Source: Paenibacillus aceris (GTDB lineage: Bacteria; Bacillota; Bacilli; Paenibacillales; NBRC-103111). From it: a stretch of DNA of 64,000 bases. Positions 42,436-50,932 of this stretch are shown here, in pieces. The translations under genes were made by a program, and so were the position numbers. The DNA lies in the NCBI RefSeq assembly GCF_017874035.1, contig NZ_JAGGKV010000028.1, positions 1 through 64,000 on the forward strand, given 5' to 3'. Each line of letters starts with the position of its first letter. Within the stretch, counting starts at the first letter, position 1. The notes below the pieces were generated by a model. It saw only the letters and a list, made by a program, of their open reading frames with translations, ran no database searches and was not told the origin of the DNA.

Positions 42436-43611
42436 TTGGATAATGAAAAGAGATTAGATTTGTCGCGTGTCCCTAAAGAATTAACATTATTGCTTGCCTT
42501 AATGAAGATGAATAATGGGGAAGACTTACTATCAAATAATGAAATATTTATGGATATCGATTGGGATAAATTTTTCCTGCTAGTAATGCATCATCGTGTA
42601 CATCCCTTCATTTATTCCAAGTTAAAGCAAATGAATGGAATTCCATTACATGTAGTTCAAAGTTTATGCCAAGAATACAAAAAAAACGCATTTCAGATGC
42701 TTCACTTAAGTGGGGAAATGGAACAAATATGTAAGTTGTTTATAGCACATGGCATTAGGCCACTTCTTTTAAAAGGACCTGTGCTTGCTGTCGACCTTTA
42801 TGGGGATGTCTCTCTCCGTGCATCTAGAGATTTGGATATCTTAATTCCTATAGATGATCTAGATAAGGTGGAAGAACTTCTTGTAAAGTCAGGCTATGAA
42901 AAAGAAGGTTTCACCCAGACTATATTAAATGAATGGAAATGGAGACAATATCATATAACCTATTTTCATCCTCAAAAGAGGATTACAATAGAAATTCATT
43001 GGAGGTTGAGTCATGGGCCAGGGAAGGAACCAAGCTTTAACGAATTATGGGGACGGAAGAGGATTAGTTCACTCACAAGTAGTCCTGTCTATTATTTAGG
43101 ACGGGAGGATTTGTTTTTATACTTGGTATCACATGGTGCGCGTCATGGCTGGTTTCGACTTCGTTGGCTCGCGGATATTGATCAACTAGTAAGACAGAGC
43201 ATTAATATGAAGAAACTCGACTTATTAATGAGGAAGTATCATGGCATGTATATAGGGGGGCAGGCACTTATATTAGCTTCGCAGCTATTAAATACCCCAT
43301 TATGCAGGAAAATGCAATTATTAACAGGCGGAAGTCGTTCATGGCGATTTGCGCAAGATGCGATTGTTTATATCAAAGAAACAAAAGATTTACATACAAA
43401 TCCTTCACAAGAGTTGTATAAACATTATAAACGGTATTTGTTTTCCATTAAGTCAAATCAGCAAAGGATTCTTTTTATTCTGAGTTTTCTTTATCCTTAC
43501 CAAGAGGATGCAGATACATTGATGTTACCTAAACACCTACATTTCCTCTATTTCCCTCTTCGTCCCATTTTATGGATTTGGAGAAAAACTAAAAGGCAAT
43601 CGTTTTCATAG
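42436..43611 (+). CDS. Nucleotidyltransferase-family protein, cassette B
   Basis: The 391-residue protein has RPLLLKGPVLAVDLYGD-like and RASRDLDILIPIDDLD segments typical of the NTP_transf_5 family, and IEIHWRLS. It resembles the cassette A protein and lies at the end of the lasso operon. In related lasso clusters such genes are thought to tailor the peptide; the reaction here is unproven. A TTG start follows AAGGGGAT. Confidence 0.85.
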   Translation: MDNEKRLDLSRVPKELTLLLALMKMNNGEDLLSNNEIFMDIDWDKFFLLVMHHRVHPFIYSKLKQMNGIPLHVVQSLCQEYKKNAFQMLHLSGEMEQICKLFIAHGIRPLLLKGPVLAVDLYGDVSLRASRDLDILIPIDDLDKVEELLVKSGYEKEGFTQTILNEWKWRQYHITYFHPQKRITIEIHWRLSHGPGKEPSFNELWGRKRISSLTSSPVYYLGREDLFLYLVSHGARHGWFRLRWLADIDQLVRQSINMKKLDLLMRKYHGMYIGGQALILASQLLNTPLCRKMQLLTGGSRSWRFAQDAIVYIKETKDLHTNPSQELYKHYKRYLFSIKSNQQRILFILSFLYPYQEDADTLMLPKHLHFLYFPLRPILWIWRKTKRQSFS

Positions 43612-43661
43612 GATGACGCTTGATGGGAAGAATCACATGTTAAGGGGAAGTAAACTTCATG

Positions 43662-43690
43662 TTGACATGTTCTTTATAAAGAACTAATAT
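43662..43690 (+). promoter_or_regulatory. Promoter of the eps operon with SinR-type operator
   Basis: TTGACA (43662-43667) and TAATAT (43685-43690) are separated by exactly 17 bases, and 16 of these are the perfect palindrome GTTCTTTATAAAGAAC (43669-43684). This is a strong sigma-A promoter whose use by RNA polymerase should be blocked by a SinR-like repressor. It drives a leader of about 340 bases before epsC. Confidence 0.85.
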
Positions 43691-43768
43691 GATCTATATA
43701 AAGAATTTCTTGAGAGATAATAAATATTAGTTCAGTTAAATTTATTATGTAATGAAAATCGCCTTATT

Positions 43769-43784
43769 GTTCTTTATTAAGAAC
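43769..43784. promoter_or_regulatory. Second SinR-type palindrome in the eps leader
   Basis: GTTCTTTATTAAGAAC differs from the promoter palindrome by one base and lies 100 bases (centre to centre) downstream. The pair could let a SinR-like tetramer loop the DNA. Confidence 0.75.
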
Positions 43785-43800
43785 ATTTGTTTTATTTAAT

Positions 43801-43928
43801 GGGCAAAAGATCATGATTCGGTGATGTCTCCCTGCCGTTATCAATGGAGGCACTCGACCATACTGTGGGTTGTATAAACCTTAGACGCGTGTCGTCAAGA
43901 GTGTGGTGTGAGGACGGGTTTGATGCCC
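43801..43928 (+). ncRNA. EAR (epsC) leader RNA candidate
   Basis: A 128-base stretch begins GGGCA and ends TGCCC, so its ends can pair, and contains several internal stem possibilities such as CTGCCG/CGG and CACTC/GAGTG. It lies in the leader just before the epsC homologue. In Bacillales the EAR RNA sits directly upstream of epsC and lets RNA polymerase read through terminators in the eps operon. Position and outline agree; I could not run a covariance search, so the assignment rests on context and recall of the motif's look. Confidence 0.55.
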
Positions 43929-43936
43929 TTTATTTA

Positions 43937-43990
43937 TTAAAGTTCTTAAATATAAGTTTTTATCAAAAAACTTATATTTAAGAACTTTAA
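43937..43990. repeat. 25-bp perfect inverted repeat before epsC
   Basis: TTAAAGTTCTTAAATATAAG plus TTTTT is followed, after an ATCA loop, by its exact complement. No T run follows, so it is not a classic terminator. Both arms contain a GTTCTTA word close to the SinR box. In RNA it would be a very stable hairpin about 45 bases before the epsC start. Confidence 0.85.
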
Positions 43991-44034
43991 GGGTACTTCT
44001 AGAATTCTAAGACTTGAGTGAAAGGGTGGTTCTT

Positions 44035-45864
44035 TTGACATACAGACAGAGAGTTTCTTTATTGATCTTAATGGATTCAATTATCGTATTAGGTACTATT
44101 TTCTTTAGCCGATTTTTGTTAAATACTAATCTACATGTCATAACGACACCAATTGTAGTTAGTTCAATCACTTTGGTTCTTAGTCATCATTTTTACGCTT
44201 TTTTTTACAAGTTGTATAAAAAGGCATGGGAATATGCAAGTGCAGGGGAATTACTTATAATTTTTAAAGCTATAACTTTCTCAATTATTACTACTGGCAT
44301 ATTGCAACAAATCATTGTTCAAGATATTTATTTTCGCCTACTCACTGTAACGTGGATGCTGTATATGTTATTGATTGGAGGCTCACGTTTTTGTTGGAGA
44401 TTATTTCGAGATAGATATATAAAGGGATCAGTTAACAAAAAAAGAACATTGATTGTTGGTGCCGGTTCAGCTGGAACAATGGTTGCAAGGCAGTTGATAA
44501 ATAGTAATGAAGCAGAATTATTACCTGTTGCATTCATTGATGACAACCTGAAAAAACAGAGTCTTCATATCTTAGGGATTCCAGTAAGCGGTGGCGTTGA
44601 TCGAATTGAGGCTGTTGTTCAAGAACTAAATATTGTCAACATCATTATAGCTATTCCCTCACTTAGTAAAAAAGAATTAAATGTAATTTTTCAAGAGTGT
44701 TTGAAAACCAAAGCAAAAACGCAAATCCTTCCCATGTTAGAAGACCTGGTAACGGGTAAAGTTTCGGTTAATCAATTTCGGGATGTGCAGGTGGAAGACT
44801 TATTAGGGAGAGAACCAATTGAACTGGATATTAACGGCATTTCGGAATATATCACCAACAAAGTAGTGTTAGTAACTGGTGCAGGCGGGTCAATAGGATC
44901 TGAAATATGCCGTCAAATTTTGGCGTTTCATCCAGATAAATTAATTTTATTGGGACATGGTGAAAATAGCATTTATTCCATTGAAATGGAATTGAGAGAT
45001 GTATTCGAAACTACTCAAATAAATCTTATTACAGAAATTGCTGATATCCAAGATGCAGAGAAAATCAAGAGTGTAATGGGTAAATACCTTCCGGATGTTG
45101 TCTACCATGCTGCTGCCCATAAGCATGTGCCGTTAATGGAAAATAACCCAGAAGAAGCGGTAAAGAACAATGTAATAGGGACCATGAATGTAGCTAAAGC
45201 GGCTAGCTGGCATGGAGTGAAAACATTTGTCATGATCTCTACAGATAAAGCAGTAAATCCGACAAGCGTGATGGGAGCTACAAAAAGGCTGGCAGAAGTT
45301 ATAATACAGGACATGGATAAATCAAGTAATACGAAGTTCGTTGCCGTTCGTTTCGGTAATGTCTTGGGAAGCCGAGGAAGCGTTATCCCTCGATTTAAAA
45401 AGCAAATTGAACATGGTGGACCGGTTACTATCACACATCCCGACATGGTTCGCTACTTTATGACAATTCCTGAAGCATCAAGACTGGTCATACAGGCCGG
45501 TGCGTTAGCAAAAGGTGGAGAGATTTTTGTGTTAGACATGGGCGAACCCGTGAAGATCGTTGATTTAGCCAATAATCTCATCAAACTTTCTGGGAACAAC
45601 ACTGAGGAAATTGGAATACAATTTACCGGAATGAGACCAGGAGAAAAGCTATTTGAAGAACTGTTAAAAGAAGATGAAATTCATGAACAGCAAGTCTATC
45701 CAAAAATCTATATAGGGAAAACGGCTGATCTTTACATCGAAGAAATCGGAGAAATCATTTCAAGCTACTCAACTCTTGATAAAGGAAAGTTGAGAGAAGC
45801 GTTATTAAATCTAGCGAATAATAAAACTGGCACGGTAACCCAAAAATTAATCTCAGCAGTTTAA
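44035..45864 (+). CDS. epsC: EpsC-type nucleotide-sugar 4,6-dehydratase
   Basis: The 609-residue membrane-bound protein has about four N-terminal helices (first ~120 residues), a first Rossmann domain with LIVGAGSAGTMVARQL, and a second short-chain dehydrogenase domain with VTGAGGSIGSEICRQIL and ISTDKAVNPTSVMGATKR. This is the CapD/EpsC architecture. In B. subtilis EpsC is a UDP-GlcNAc 4,6-dehydratase that makes the first sugar of the exopolysaccharide repeat. I prefer the TTG at 44035, 6-7 bases after AAAGGGTGG, to the GTG at 44014 that overlaps it. It opens the operon. Confidence 0.92.
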   Translation: MTYRQRVSLLILMDSIIVLGTIFFSRFLLNTNLHVITTPIVVSSITLVLSHHFYAFFYKLYKKAWEYASAGELLIIFKAITFSIITTGILQQIIVQDIYFRLLTVTWMLYMLLIGGSRFCWRLFRDRYIKGSVNKKRTLIVGAGSAGTMVARQLINSNEAELLPVAFIDDNLKKQSLHILGIPVSGGVDRIEAVVQELNIVNIIIAIPSLSKKELNVIFQECLKTKAKTQILPMLEDLVTGKVSVNQFRDVQVEDLLGREPIELDINGISEYITNKVVLVTGAGGSIGSEICRQILAFHPDKLILLGHGENSIYSIEMELRDVFETTQINLITEIADIQDAEKIKSVMGKYLPDVVYHAAAHKHVPLMENNPEEAVKNNVIGTMNVAKAASWHGVKTFVMISTDKAVNPTSVMGATKRLAEVIIQDMDKSSNTKFVAVRFGNVLGSRGSVIPRFKKQIEHGGPVTITHPDMVRYFMTIPEASRLVIQAGALAKGGEIFVLDMGEPVKIVDLANNLIKLSGNNTEEIGIQFTGMRPGEKLFEELLKEDEIHEQQVYPKIYIGKTADLYIEEIGEIISSYSTLDKGKLREALLNLANNKTGTVTQKLISAV

Positions 45865-45881
45865 AAGGAGTGTATGTATCT

Positions 45882-46766
45882 ATGAAAGTCAGAAAGGCAA
45901 TTATACCGGCAGCAGGGCTCGGCACTAGATTTCTTCCTGCAACCAAGGCAATGCCTAAAGAGATGCTTCCAATTGTAGATAAACCTACTATTCAATACAT
46001 TGTAGAGGAAGCAGTAGAGTCAGGAATTGAAGATATTATTATCGTTACAGGAAAAGGAAAAAGGGCTATTGAGGACCATTTCGATAGTTCCTTCGAGTTA
46101 GAGCAAAATTTATTGGAAAAACACAAGTTTGACTTGTTACATGAAGTTCAAAAATCGTCCAAGATGATTGATATTCATTATATTCGCCAAAAGGAGCCTA
46201 GAGGATTGGGGCATGCCATTTGGTGTGCTCGTAAGTTCATTGGGAACGAGCCTTTCGCAGTCTTACTAGGGGATGATATTGTGAGAGCTGAAAAACCTTG
46301 CCTAAAGCAGCTCATGGAACAATATGACCGTTATAATGCAACGATAATAGGCGCTCAACAAGTTTCTAATGATGAGGTTGCCAGGTATGGCATTATAGAC
46401 GGCGAAAAAATAGACGAGCATTTTTATAGTGTTAGTAATCTAGTTGAAAAACCAAAGAAAGAGATAGCGCCATCTAATCTTGCAATTATGGCACGTTATG
46501 TTTTGAGCCCCACAATTTTTGATATTCTGAGTACTCAGGAACCAGGGACGGGTGGAGAAATCCAGCTTACTGATGCCCTAGCAGGATTGAGTCGGTATGA
46601 ACCTGTTTATGCTTACGAATTTGAAGGTGTTCGCTATGATGTAGGTGAGAAGATGGGGTTTATTAAGACAACAATTGAGTTCGCATTACAACGTAATGAC
46701 CTAAGGCAAGATTTATTAAAATATCTTTCCAGTACTATTGAAAAAAATTTACACCCAATAGAATAG
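45882..46766 (+). CDS. galU: UTP-glucose-1-phosphate uridylyltransferase
   Basis: The 294-residue enzyme makes UDP-glucose from UTP and glucose 1-phosphate. It shows the nucleotide-binding AIIPAAGLGTRFLPATKA motif at the start, then EMLPIVDKPTIQYIVEEA and, later, GTGGEIQLTDAL. AAAGGAG precedes the ATG at 45882. With galE further down it supplies UDP-glucose and UDP-galactose for the polymer; a paralogue is likely elsewhere for general metabolism. Confidence 0.94.
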   Translation: MKVRKAIIPAAGLGTRFLPATKAMPKEMLPIVDKPTIQYIVEEAVESGIEDIIIVTGKGKRAIEDHFDSSFELEQNLLEKHKFDLLHEVQKSSKMIDIHYIRQKEPRGLGHAIWCARKFIGNEPFAVLLGDDIVRAEKPCLKQLMEQYDRYNATIIGAQQVSNDEVARYGIIDGEKIDEHFYSVSNLVEKPKKEIAPSNLAIMARYVLSPTIFDILSTQEPGTGGEIQLTDALAGLSRYEPVYAYEFEGVRYDVGEKMGFIKTTIEFALQRNDLRQDLLKYLSSTIEKNLHPIE

Positions 46767-46777
46767 GTGAAATTTTA

Positions 46778-47944
46778 ATGAAAAAAAAAATTCTATTCTG
46801 CGCAACTGTTGACTCACATTTTAAAGCATTTCATCTGCCTTATTTGAAGTTTTTTAAAGAACACGATTGGGAAGTGCATGTGGCTTCTTATGGAAACATT
46901 GAGCTTCCTTATGTAGATAAGAAATACAATGTTCATTTTTCTCGATCACCCTTTAATAAGGTAAATATCAAAGCTTTTTTTGAACTTCGAAGAATAATGG
47001 CCGAAAACAATTACGATATTATGCATTTTCATATTCCTGTTTCTGCTACATTAGGACGAATTGCTGCTATGAAATATCGCAAAAACGGAACGAAAGTATT
47101 TTATACCTCACATGGTCACTATTATTATAAGGGAGCTCCTCTCCTTTCCTGGCTATTGTATTTCCCATTGGAGAAAGCTTTAGCATATGTTACAGACTGC
47201 CTTATAACAATTAATGAAGAGGACTATCAATTATCACTTAATAAGCAAAGAGGAGCCAAAAAAATAGTAAAGGTTCATGGGATGGGCGTTGACTTAAACC
47301 GTTTCGGGCCTGTCCTAAGCCATGAAAAGAATTTGTTGAGAAATAAACATGGGTTTCATAAGGATGATTTTATTCTAATTTACCCTGCTGAACTTAATGT
47401 AAACAAAAATCAGAAAGTCTTAATTGAAACAGTAACGGAACTAAAACAACGGATTCCTAATGTTCGACTATTATTGCCTGGTCAAGGCGATATGGAGGAG
47501 GAATATAAGCAGTTTGCCAAACAATTGGACGTAGATCAAAACGTGAAGTTTCTGGGATTTAGAAAAGATATAGATGAATTAATAAAGCTTTCTGATGTTT
47601 CGGTTGCCTCTAGTATTAGAGAGGGGCTTGGTCTAAATCTAATAGAGGGGATGGCTTGTGGAAAGCCAATGGTAGCGGTTAATAATAGGGGACATAGAGA
47701 GCTCGTAATTGAAGGAGTAAATGGTCATTTGACAGCCTACAACCCTGTCGAAATTGCCGATAAGCTACATGCTATTGCTAAGTCGAAAGAGGTCGCTAAA
47801 AGAATGGGAGAGGCTTCACTTGCAGCGGCGGAGCTATTTTCACTTCGTGCCGCGGTAAATGAAATGATGAACATATATAGAACCAACGTAGCTGACATGG
47901 CGGATTTAGGTGACTATATTAAAGGATCCGTTTATGGGGGATGA
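46778..47944 (+). CDS. epsD: EpsD-like glycosyltransferase (GT4)
   Basis: The 388-residue cytoplasmic GT-B enzyme resembles B. subtilis EpsD from the start: ILFCATVDSHFKAFHLPYLK, then SYGNIELPY, TSHGHYYYKGAPLLSWLLY and CLITINEEDYQ. The C-terminal donor-binding part has EGLGLNLIEGMACGKPMVAV. It transfers a sugar from an activated donor to the lipid-linked repeat. It directly follows galU. Confidence 0.9.
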   Translation: MKKKILFCATVDSHFKAFHLPYLKFFKEHDWEVHVASYGNIELPYVDKKYNVHFSRSPFNKVNIKAFFELRRIMAENNYDIMHFHIPVSATLGRIAAMKYRKNGTKVFYTSHGHYYYKGAPLLSWLLYFPLEKALAYVTDCLITINEEDYQLSLNKQRGAKKIVKVHGMGVDLNRFGPVLSHEKNLLRNKHGFHKDDFILIYPAELNVNKNQKVLIETVTELKQRIPNVRLLLPGQGDMEEEYKQFAKQLDVDQNVKFLGFRKDIDELIKLSDVSVASSIREGLGLNLIEGMACGKPMVAVNNRGHRELVIEGVNGHLTAYNPVEIADKLHAIAKSKEVAKRMGEASLAAAELFSLRAAVNEMMNIYRTNVADMADLGDYIKGSVYGG

Positions 47945-47947
47945 CTG

Positions 47948-48751
47948 ATGAAACCTAAAGTATCGGTGATTATGGGTATATACAATTGTGAGGAAACATT
48001 ATCTGAAAGTATAGAATCAATACTTACTCAGACTTATGAGAATTGGGAACTGATCATGTGTGACGATGCATCAACAGATAATACGTATAACATAGCAAAA
48101 TCATATGAGCAAAAGTATCCAGACAAAATTAAAATCCTTCGTAATGAAAAAAATATGCGATTAGCTGGTGCTCTTAATCATTGTTTGAAATATGTAACAG
48201 GAAAATATGTGGCAAGGATGGACGGAGACGATATGTCTATGCCGAGCAGATTCGAAAAGCAAATTGATTTTCTCGAAAACAATCCAAATCTTCAGGTTGT
48301 TGGAACTGGTATGTTATCTTTTGACGAAGAGGGTGATCGGGGAGTGCGTCTGGCAGATCCTAAGCCAGAACCCAATTCAATTGTAAAGAGAAATCCCTTT
48401 TGTCATGCTACTATTATTATGAGAAGCGAAGCATACAAAGCACTCGATGGTTATAGAGTATGTAGACAAACACGTCGTATGGAAGATTTGGATCTATGGA
48501 TAAGGTTTTTTGAAAAAGGATTCCGTGGATACAATCTTCAAGAGCCGCTTTATAAAGTACGTGAAAATAGCGATGCATTTAAAAGACGCAAATTAACGTA
48601 TTCGATTGATACAGCGGGTCTCGTCTACCAGGCATGTCGTAAATTACAGCTGCCGGTAAAGAGCTATCTATATGTCCTTAAACCAATTATAGCAGGGCTT
48701 ACACCAAAATATATTATGAACCTATATCATAAACAGCAACTTATTAAGTAG
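47948..48751 (+). CDS. epsE: EpsE-like glycosyltransferase (GT2), possible flagellar clutch
   Basis: The 267-residue GT-A protein begins VSVIMGIYNCEETLSESIES, with DDASTDNT and the metal-binding DGDD, and shows RRMEDLDLWIRFFEKGFRGY and NLQEPLYKVRENSDAFKRR. The match with B. subtilis EpsE extends along the whole chain. EpsE there has two jobs, exopolysaccharide synthesis and stopping flagellar rotation by acting on the rotor protein FliG. Whether the clutch function holds here cannot be told from sequence alone. Two stop-free junctions connect it with epsD, and a hairpin terminator follows. Confidence 0.9.
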   Translation: MKPKVSVIMGIYNCEETLSESIESILTQTYENWELIMCDDASTDNTYNIAKSYEQKYPDKIKILRNEKNMRLAGALNHCLKYVTGKYVARMDGDDMSMPSRFEKQIDFLENNPNLQVVGTGMLSFDEEGDRGVRLADPKPEPNSIVKRNPFCHATIIMRSEAYKALDGYRVCRQTRRMEDLDLWIRFFEKGFRGYNLQEPLYKVRENSDAFKRRKLTYSIDTAGLVYQACRKLQLPVKSYLYVLKPIIAGLTPKYIMNLYHKQQLIK

Positions 48752-48772
48752 CCATCAAATATAAAATGTTAG

Positions 48773-48811
48773 AAGTAGCCTCTAATATATTATATGGTAT
48801 GGCTACTTTTT
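48773..48811 (+). terminator. Internal terminator-like hairpin in the eps operon
   Basis: AAGTAGCC pairs with GGCTACTT, with a partly paired AT-rich middle, and five T follow. It lies between epsE and the next glycosyltransferase gene, so distal genes need read-through, as the EAR system provides. Confidence 0.7.
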
Positions 48812-48833
48812 AGTTTAAGTAGGAGGGTCGTCG

Positions 48834-49766
48834 ATGAATTATTCTATTTGTATAAGAACTCTTGGAAAAGGAGGAGAAAAATACTCAAGGCTGTTGAACA
48901 GTATAAAATCACTGAAAAGCAGACCAGAAGAGGTAATCATTGTAATTCCACATGGCTATTCCGCACCGATTGAGGTCTTAGGATACGAAAGGGTTGTGTA
49001 TAGTGAAAAGGGAATGCTGATCCAAAGAATTGTTGGATATGAGTCTGTTAAAAGTGAATACGTACTTTTAGTAGACGATGATGTAGAATTTGAACCTGAC
49101 TTTATTAACAAATTATCAGCACCTATAAAAAAAGGATTGGCAGAAATAACATTTCCTATTTATCAGGAAATGCTTCCTGAAAAAGGAATCAGGACTCTGA
49201 TTCCGGCTTTAACCTTATCGGCTGTACCTATGATAAAAAAAGACATGTATACGAAGGTTATAGCTTCGGGAGGGTGGTCATATTACAGAGTCCCTAATCA
49301 ATATAAAAAACCAATCTACGCTCATTCCGCACCTGGAACTTGTATGTTTGCGAGGCGTCAGGCTTTGATTGAAGCTGATATAAGAAACGAGTTGTGGGTA
49401 GAAATTCCAAGTTATCCGTTATGGGAGGATATGGTCTTGTTTTATAAGGCTTGGATTAGTGGATTTAAGGTAATGGGGATACCTGATGTTGGATTTGAAC
49501 ATTTGGATGCCGGCGCTACCAGTTTTAATCGTTCCGTTGACGCATCTTATGCAAGTGGCATAAATCACATCATTTTTTGGTACAAATTTGTTTTTAAACA
49601 ACAAAAAGGGATTATATCCAATATTATTAATATAGCTGCGTTAAGTTATTGGATGGTTACAAGTTCCTTGTATAAAATGCTTAATGGGGCTTTTAGGGGA
49701 AAAAAGAAGGAGTTACAAGCCTTTATCAAAGGCCTAAACGACGGATTAACCTATATTAGGAATTAG
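48834..49766 (+). CDS. Family 2 glycosyltransferase
   Basis: The 310-residue protein has a GT-A fold with YSICIRTLGKGGEKYSRLLN at the start, the DDDVEF metal-binding segment near residue 83, and an amphipathic C-terminus (ISNIINIAALSYWMVTSSLY). No B. subtilis eps counterpart is obvious at this position. AGGAGGG lies about 7 bases before the ATG. It probably adds a sugar to the lipid-linked repeat; donor and linkage are unknown. Confidence 0.85.
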   Translation: MNYSICIRTLGKGGEKYSRLLNSIKSLKSRPEEVIIVIPHGYSAPIEVLGYERVVYSEKGMLIQRIVGYESVKSEYVLLVDDDVEFEPDFINKLSAPIKKGLAEITFPIYQEMLPEKGIRTLIPALTLSAVPMIKKDMYTKVIASGGWSYYRVPNQYKKPIYAHSAPGTCMFARRQALIEADIRNELWVEIPSYPLWEDMVLFYKAWISGFKVMGIPDVGFEHLDAGATSFNRSVDASYASGINHIIFWYKFVFKQQKGIISNIINIAALSYWMVTSSLYKMLNGAFRGKKKELQAFIKGLNDGLTYIRN

Positions 49767-49777
49767 GGGTTTTAATA

Positions 49778-50917
49778 ATGAAAAGTAACACCTTTCCAAA
49801 TAAAGTTTTGCATGTTGTTAGCGCAATGAATCGAGGAGGCGCTGAGACCTTATTAATGAACATTTACCGAAATGTAGACCACTCAAAAATTCAGTTTGAC
49901 TTTGTTTCCCATCTCCCTGAAAAATGTGATTACGATGACGAGATTGTAAGCCTTGGTGGGCAGGTTTACAGGATTCCTAGCCTCGGGAAGTTAGGTCCGA
50001 TTCATTATGTTAAGCAATTACAAAAGCTCATCAGTGATAATGGTCCATATCTCGCGGTTCATGCCCATACCGATTTTCAAAGTGGTATTGTTACACTTGC
50101 CGCTAAACAGGCGGGAATTAGGAAAAGAATTTGCCATTCCCACAATAATGATTGGACATTGGGAAAAGGTGTTAAAGCAAGAGTATCGCTTGAAATCTTA
50201 AAATTACTGATTAGAGCATTTGGAACCGACTATTGTGCCTGCAGTGAGGACGCGGCTCGATTCCTTTTTAACGGGGGGACCATTAAAAAAGGGAAAGTAT
50301 CCATGTTAAAAAATGGTATTGAAGTTAGTCGATACAGTGAGCTAAACAATGATTGTCAGTCTAGCTTAAAAAGAGAATTGGCTATTCCGCCTGAATCCAA
50401 AGTAATAGGGCACATAGGACGCTTTTACGAGCAAAAAAATCATGTATTTCTCCTTAGTATTTTTAAAAAAATGGCAAATAATGGACATGATTTTGTGGCT
50501 GTTCTTGTTGGTGATGGGCCATTAAAATATGATATTGAAAATGAGGCAGCACGCCTTGGGATTAGCCACTACATAAGATTTGTAGGAGTGAGGTCAGATA
50601 TTCCCAGGCTTATGAGATCATTTGACGCTTTTGTATTTCCGTCTTTGTTTGAAGGATTTGGTATTGTAATGATAGAAGCGCAAGCTGCAGGTACACCTTG
50701 TATTGCAGCAGATGTAGTACCCATAGAAACGGATATGGGTTTGGGATTAGTCTCTTATGTTAGTCTAAAAGAAAGTTCTGATCAATGGATATCGGAGATT
50801 CAGAAAGCTTTATCGATGAAACGACCAGGAAATAAGATAATAGTAAATAAAATTTCAGAGAAAGGTTTTGATATAAAAACCAATATATCAGAATGGATGT
50901 CATTATATGGGGTTTAG
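49778..50917 (+). CDS. epsF: EpsF-like glycosyltransferase (GT4)
   Basis: The 379-residue GT-B protein matches B. subtilis EpsF in its N-terminal half: VLHVVSAMNRGGAETLLMNI, KIQFDFVSH, YDDEIVSLGGQVYRIPS and AVHAHTDFQSG. The donor-binding part has PSLFEGFGIVMIEAQAAGTP. It probably transfers one sugar of the exopolysaccharide repeat at the inner face of the membrane. Confidence 0.88.
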   Translation: MKSNTFPNKVLHVVSAMNRGGAETLLMNIYRNVDHSKIQFDFVSHLPEKCDYDDEIVSLGGQVYRIPSLGKLGPIHYVKQLQKLISDNGPYLAVHAHTDFQSGIVTLAAKQAGIRKRICHSHNNDWTLGKGVKARVSLEILKLLIRAFGTDYCACSEDAARFLFNGGTIKKGKVSMLKNGIEVSRYSELNNDCQSSLKRELAIPPESKVIGHIGRFYEQKNHVFLLSIFKKMANNGHDFVAVLVGDGPLKYDIENEAARLGISHYIRFVGVRSDIPRLMRSFDAFVFPSLFEGFGIVMIEAQAAGTPCIAADVVPIETDMGLGLVSYVSLKESSDQWISEIQKALSMKRPGNKIIVNKISEKGFDIKTNISEWMSLYGV

Positions 50918-50932
50918 GGACCAGGTGATTAT

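Noticed and set aside
43937..43990. Rho-independent terminator
   Set aside because: The stem is perfect, but no T run follows on the plus strand and epsC starts shortly after.
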